From contig JAFDCT010000010.1 of assembly GCA_019312695.1 (NCBI GenBank), forward strand, positions 1 to 8,946: a stretch of DNA of 8,946 nt. The letters are read 5' to 3'. Made by a program: the position numbers and the translations under genes. The notes below the pieces were generated by a model, which had not been told where the DNA came from, did no database searches, and worked only from the letters and a program-made list of their open reading frames with translations. This document shows positions 5,649 to 8,946 of the stretch, piece after piece (within the stretch, counting starts at the first letter, position 1; every line of letters starts with the position of its first letter). This DNA is from Deltaproteobacteria bacterium (GTDB taxonomy: Bacteria; Desulfobacterota; Desulfobulbia; Desulfobulbales; BM004).

Positions 5649-7415
5649 TCAGCAGACTCCACAGCGTTTACATTTGGATGTATCACAGGGGCTTGTTTTT
5701 CTTCCCTGCAGGGCTTTCTGGTATTCTGACCAGAGATATTTTCGTTCTATCCCATGATCAATTATTTCCCAGGGAAAAGGTTCAGTTTCACCCCTCTGGC
5801 GTAAAGCATAATATCCCGGTGTAACATTTTCTTTTTTGAGGGCCTGCTTCCAGGAGCAGTTGTTGTTTACCATGGTCAGCAAAACATGGCCCACCCTGCG
5901 GTCACCTCTGGAGAGTACCGCTTGAAAAAAGGCGCTTTCCGGATTTTCAGCCTTGAAACGGATATTGGGTTCAGGTGCCATTTTTTTCCGTAGAAATTTC
6001 AGTTTCTGTTTTAAAAGCCTTACTTCTTCCATGGGGTGGAACTGAAAAGGTGTCCATGGTTTTGGAATAAAACAGTTTATGCTCAGCGTCAAGTTGCTGA
6101 GCCTGCCTCTGCTGCGGCCAACAGCCAGGATTTTGTTCTTCACTTTCATGATTAAAGCTACCATTTCATCAAGATCTGCCTGTTTTTCTGTTGGCAAACC
6201 GATCATAAAGTAAAGTTTCAGGTTCCGTATCCCTTTTCGTGCAAGGATATCTGCTGCCGTAAGCACATTATCCTCTGTTATACCTTTGTTAATAACCTGG
6301 CGCAAGCGTTCAGAGCCGCCATCCGGCGCAATTGCAACACTTTTCAGGTTGCTGTTGCCCAGCAGATTGACAAGCGAAGAATTTATGATATCAGCCCGTA
6401 AGGACGAAAAAGAGAGGGCACAAGAGTGGTTGCTCAGGAAATCAGCGATTTCAGCCATGTCCTCTGTGCCTATCATTTCCATGCCAAGAAGACCGACTCG
6501 TGAGCTACCTCGGGGTCTTGAATCAATGGCATTAATTATTGATTCGGCCTGCCATAAACGGGGGGGGCGATAGATAAAACCTGCAGCGCAGAATCGGCAA
6601 CCCCGACTGCAGCCCCGGCCCAATTCAGTCATAAAGAGATTTGAAAACTCTGCCTGTGGGCTCAGGATTGTCGAGTGGGCTGCAGTACTTCCAGGTGAAT
6701 CCATGGTTAATTTATTTATGCGATGCGGCAGCTTTTTATCGTGATCACGTGGCCGGATGGAGGCAAAGTTCCCTTCAGGGTCGTAAGTGACCGTGTAAAG
6801 CCCCGGAGCATAACAGCCGGGTAAGGTTGTCATGATTTCTTGGAGCAATTTTTCTTTGTCTTTATCATGTATTCCCCTGATTAAATATTCTGAAAGTCGG
6901 TCCAATATGGGTTCTGCCTCGCCGATGATAAAGAGATCAACAAAAGGGGCCAGGGGCTCTGGATTCATGAATGTAGCAACACCACCGGCAACAACCAGGG
7001 GTTGGCCCCCCGCAGCTTTCGTTCTGATTAACCCGCTGTCAGCAGTTCTGGTCGAGGCGAGGGAGGGGATACCTGACATTTTCAGCAACATAATAAGGTG
7101 CTGGTAGTCCTGTTCAAAGCTGACTGAGAAAAAAAGCAGAGGGAAATCAGCAAGCGGCCTTCCGGATTCAAAGGATAAAACTTTATGGCCATATTTCGGG
7201 AAGAATACTCTTTCAGCTACTATGGAATCATTCTGATTCAGAAGACGATAGACAAGTTGATAGCCAAGATTTGACATGCCGAGGGCATACTTGTTGGGAT
7301 AGATGAGAGCAATTGGAACCCGGCCTTTCCATTTTTTCTTTATCACTCCCTTTTCAAGGAATAAAAGTTCCCTGTTGCTGGCGGCATCGGCAGTCAGTTT
7401 CGAATTAGGCCTCAT
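5649..7415 (-). CDS. Radical SAM protein (COG1032 type) with B12-binding-like N-terminal region
   Basis: The protein has 588 residues. Residues 30-180 resemble the cobalamin-binding-like N-terminal domain of COG1032 proteins (IYPNKYALGMSNLGYQ at 39-54, NPEPLAPFVDLFIIGEAE at 151-168), though no DxHxxG cobalamin ligand motif is evident. The radical SAM core begins with the iron-sulfur motif Cys269-x3-Cys273-x2-Cys276 in ELGRGCSRGCRFCAAG. APDGGSERLRQ (363-373) and FMIGLPTE (403-410) follow. The last twelve residues hold Cys577, Cys582, Cys585 and Cys588 (CDTSKCKRCGVC), a likely second metal site. The protein reductively cleaves S-adenosylmethionine to form a radical, but its substrate is unknown. 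No Shine-Dalgarno is seen before the ATG, although a promoter is present. Its stop abuts the kinase start (TGAATG), suggesting a two-gene operon. Confidence 0.88.
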   Translation of the reverse strand: MRPNSKLTADAASNRELLFLEKGVIKKKWKGRVPIALIYPNKYALGMSNLGYQLVYRLLNQNDSIVAERVFFPKYGHKVLSFESGRPLADFPLLFFSVSFEQDYQHLIMLLKMSGIPSLASTRTADSGLIRTKAAGGQPLVVAGGVATFMNPEPLAPFVDLFIIGEAEPILDRLSEYLIRGIHDKDKEKLLQEIMTTLPGCYAPGLYTVTYDPEGNFASIRPRDHDKKLPHRINKLTMDSPGSTAAHSTILSPQAEFSNLFMTELGRGCSRGCRFCAAGFIYRPPRLWQAESIINAIDSRPRGSSRVGLLGMEMIGTEDMAEIADFLSNHSCALSFSSLRADIINSSLVNLLGNSNLKSVAIAPDGGSERLRQVINKGITEDNVLTAADILARKGIRNLKLYFMIGLPTEKQADLDEMVALIMKVKNKILAVGRSRGRLSNLTLSINCFIPKPWTPFQFHPMEEVRLLKQKLKFLRKKMAPEPNIRFKAENPESAFFQAVLSRGDRRVGHVLLTMVNNNCSWKQALKKENVTPGYYALRQRGETEPFPWEIIDHGIERKYLWSEYQKALQGRKTSPCDTSKCKRCGVC

Positions 7416-7449
7416 ATATCAATAAAATTTTTTTGTCAGAAGGGATGTT

Positions 7450-7478
7450 CTTATAGCTGTGTAAATATTTGCTGTGAA
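7450..7478 (-). promoter_or_regulatory. Sigma-70-type promoter for the radical SAM / kinase operon
   Basis: Read on the minus strand, TTCACA (7478-7473) and TATAAG (7455-7450) are separated by exactly 17 bases. Each matches five of six consensus positions (TTGACA, TATAAT). Transcription would start near 7443, giving a leader of about 28 bases to the ATG at 7415. The leader shows no Shine-Dalgarno. Confidence 0.5.
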
Positions 7479-7566
7479 CCAAAAGGGGCAGTGGTTGCTG
7501 ACCAGCTTGATAAAATCAAAAAGCCATTGGCAGGAAGCTGTCGATTGCACGTTTTCACGGTTGGAT

Positions 7567-7589
7567 AAAATTTTCAAAGATGAAATTTT
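7567..7589. repeat. AT-rich imperfect inverted repeat
   Basis: AAAATTTTCA at 7567-7576 pairs with TGAAATTTT at 7581-7589 around the loop AAGA, with one bulged T. It is a nine-pair stem but very AT-rich and not followed by a T-tract on the strand expected for ftsZ termination. It could be a weak transcript-end structure or chance. Confidence 0.25.
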
Positions 7590-7743
7590 GTGTCTCATAA
7601 AGAAACACTAGAGATACAGAATAAAGACATCATCTACCTTGGCAAAAAAATATGTCAGATCCTACCCCAATAATTGGATAGAAAATATTAACCGTTTTGG
7701 GGGATAAAACAATATAATATTTAAGCAGCGCTTTGTCCTGGTT

Positions 7744-8943
7744 TCAGTCTGCCGCCTGCCTAAGATATGTCGGTGTTTCAAGTTCAGCCTCATCAAGGGA
7801 TTTGGGGAAGGGCAGTGACTGCTTCCTGACAAATCCTGGATTAGAGCGGTTAAATTCTTTGTTTGACTTTGCGGCACCATTGTCTGTGGGAATTATAGCA
7901 TCTTTACTCGTTTCAAAATCCCTTTCTTGGGCCTGGGTTTTGTTGGCCACAGCCTGAATGGGTCTTTTGATTGTCTCTGCTTCATGAATGCCGTTTACTC
8001 CGGTAGCAATTACCGTTACCCGCATTTCGTCCTTGAGACTGTCATCAAATAGTGCACCGACAATAATATTCGCATCTTCATGGGCTTTTTGTGATATAAG
8101 GCTCGATGCCTCCATGAACTCATTCATGGTGAGAGTATCTTCGGATGCGGAAATATTGATGAGAACGCCTCTGGCACCGTCAATCCCCACATCCTGCAAT
8201 AGAGGATTGTCAATTGCACGTCTGGCAGCTTCTTTGGCACGATTTTCACCAACACCGACTCCGGCTCCCATAAGGGCAGGGCCTACTTCTTTCATAACTG
8301 CCTTAAGATCGGCAAAGTCGACATTCATATGGCCGGGAAGATTTATCAGGTCAGTGATCCCTTTGACAGCCTGCAAAAGAACCTCATCAGCTTTTTTCAT
8401 CATGTCCATCAGCTTGCTGCCTTTCTGCATGATTGTAAGAAGGCGGTCATTGGGAATGGTGATAATGGTATCCACATGTTTTTTCAGCTCCTTCCATCCC
8501 TCTTCAGCCTTTTTCATCCTGGCCTTGGCCTCAAAAAAGAAAGGCTTGGTGACAACAGCTACGGTAAGAGCCCCGATCTCCTTGCTGAGCTTTGCAATTA
8601 CCGGTGCTCCCCCGGTTCCGGTACCGCCTCCAAGGCCTGCAGTAATAAATACCATATCGGCACCCTTGATAACTTCACGTATCTCTTCCAGGCTTTCGAA
8701 AGCTGCTTCCTTGCCGCGTTCCGGGTCAGCCCCGGCTCCGAGGCCTTTTGTTATTCCGGGCCCCAGCTGCAAACACACATCTGCCTTGGAGTTTTCCAAG
8801 GCCTGCATGTCCGTATTGGCTGCTATGAATTCAATACCCCGGAGATTGTTTTCCACCATAGTATTAACGGCGTTTCCCCCACCGCCACCGATACCGATAA
8901 CTCTTATCCTGGCCAAGGTTTCTTCTGCCATCCGAAATTCCAT
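7744..8943 (-). CDS. ftsZ: Cell division GTPase FtsZ
   Basis: FtsZ is the tubulin homologue that polymerises with GTP into the cytokinetic ring at mid-cell. The 399 residues are a full family length. GGGGGNAVN (19-27) and the tubulin signature GGGTGTG (105-111) form the nucleotide site. PNDRLL (164-169) and the T7-loop NVDFAD (207-212), with catalytic Asp209 and Asp212, complete the active site at the polymer interface. A variable linker of about 60 residues from about 325 leads to the C-terminal peptide LETPTYLRQ (388-396), which recruits FtsA and other partners. The ATG at 8943 is only three bases from the window edge, so its ribosome binding site is unseen; Met5 (ATG at 8931) is an alternative, but Met1 gives the usual short lead before ARIRVIGIGG. 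ftsA and the rest of a division cluster would be expected beyond the right edge. Confidence 0.97.
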   Translation of the reverse strand: MEFRMAEETLARIRVIGIGGGGGNAVNTMVENNLRGIEFIAANTDMQALENSKADVCLQLGPGITKGLGAGADPERGKEAAFESLEEIREVIKGADMVFITAGLGGGTGTGGAPVIAKLSKEIGALTVAVVTKPFFFEAKARMKKAEEGWKELKKHVDTIITIPNDRLLTIMQKGSKLMDMMKKADEVLLQAVKGITDLINLPGHMNVDFADLKAVMKEVGPALMGAGVGVGENRAKEAARRAIDNPLLQDVGIDGARGVLINISASEDTLTMNEFMEASSLISQKAHEDANIIVGALFDDSLKDEMRVTVIATGVNGIHEAETIKRPIQAVANKTQAQERDFETSKDAIIPTDNGAAKSNKEFNRSNPGFVRKQSLPFPKSLDEAELETPTYLRQAAD

Positions 8944-8946
8944 CTT

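Larger units (their letters stand above)
7416..7743. other. Intergenic region between ftsZ and the radical SAM gene
   Basis: This 328-base AT-rich stretch has no credible gene. On the minus strand it is the 3' flank of ftsZ and the 5' flank of the radical SAM gene. The right-hand part probably contains the ftsZ transcript end, but no GC-rich hairpin followed by T's is found. A T-run lies at 7641-7649 (minus-strand sense) about a dozen bases after a weak stem centred on CCAATAATTGG at 7666-7676. A sigma-70-type promoter candidate at 7450-7478 and an AT-rich hairpin at 7567-7589 are listed separately. Confidence 0.6.

Noticed and set aside
5649..5651. The TGA ending the radical SAM gene as another selenocysteine codon
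   Set aside because: It follows a complete cysteine-rich C-terminus and is directly followed by the kinase ATG; reading through would fuse a cytosolic enzyme to a membrane kinase with no SECIS-like hairpin seen.

Overview
The window looks like chromosomal DNA of an anaerobic, moderate-GC Gram-negative bacterium. The best guess is a Desulfobulbales-like member of the Desulfobacterota (Deltaproteobacteria). This rests on the kinds of genes present: hydrogenase maturation factors, a periplasmic thiol-disulfide protein that appears to carry selenocysteine, a phoH-ybeY-pdxJ block, a COG1032-type radical SAM protein and an orphan sensor kinase beside ftsZ. The taxonomic guess is inference; no rRNA or tRNA gene is present to test it.

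Left part, plus strand (1-1910). About 400 bases without a convincing gene hold two dyad symmetries and a sigma-54-like -24/-12 element. They precede hypC and hypA, two overlapping genes for [NiFe]-hydrogenase maturation. Next comes the most notable gene, at 1056-1910. It is a secreted DsbA-like thioredoxin-fold protein whose active site reads Sec-Pro-Tyr-Cys, because the first active-site cysteine codon is an in-frame TGA. Two tandem hairpins lie directly downstream of the TGA, and the distal one fits the bacterial SECIS rules. An ordinary gene caller would split this gene in two or replace it with a long antisense shadow frame.

Middle, plus strand (1926-4176). phoH (P-loop ATPase) is followed by one uninterrupted frame that joins YbeY (rRNA-maturation endonuclease) to PdxJ (pyridoxine 5'-phosphate synthase). 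A strong Shine-Dalgarno and an ATG at the PdxJ junction mean that free PdxJ may also be made. A nine-codon frame with its own ribosome binding site overlaps the phoH start, which itself lacks one.

Right part, minus strand (4209-8943). ftsZ enters from the right edge. After a 328-base gap with a good sigma-70-type promoter candidate comes a radical SAM protein with a C-terminal cysteine cluster. Its stop codon directly abuts the start of a membrane-bound sensor histidine kinase that has no response regulator in view. The kinase converges on pdxJ.

As a system, the left part suggests redox and hydrogen metabolism dependent on nickel and perhaps selenium. The rest is housekeeping: RNA maturation, vitamin B6 synthesis and cell division. 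I see no mobile element, CRISPR array, tRNA or rRNA.
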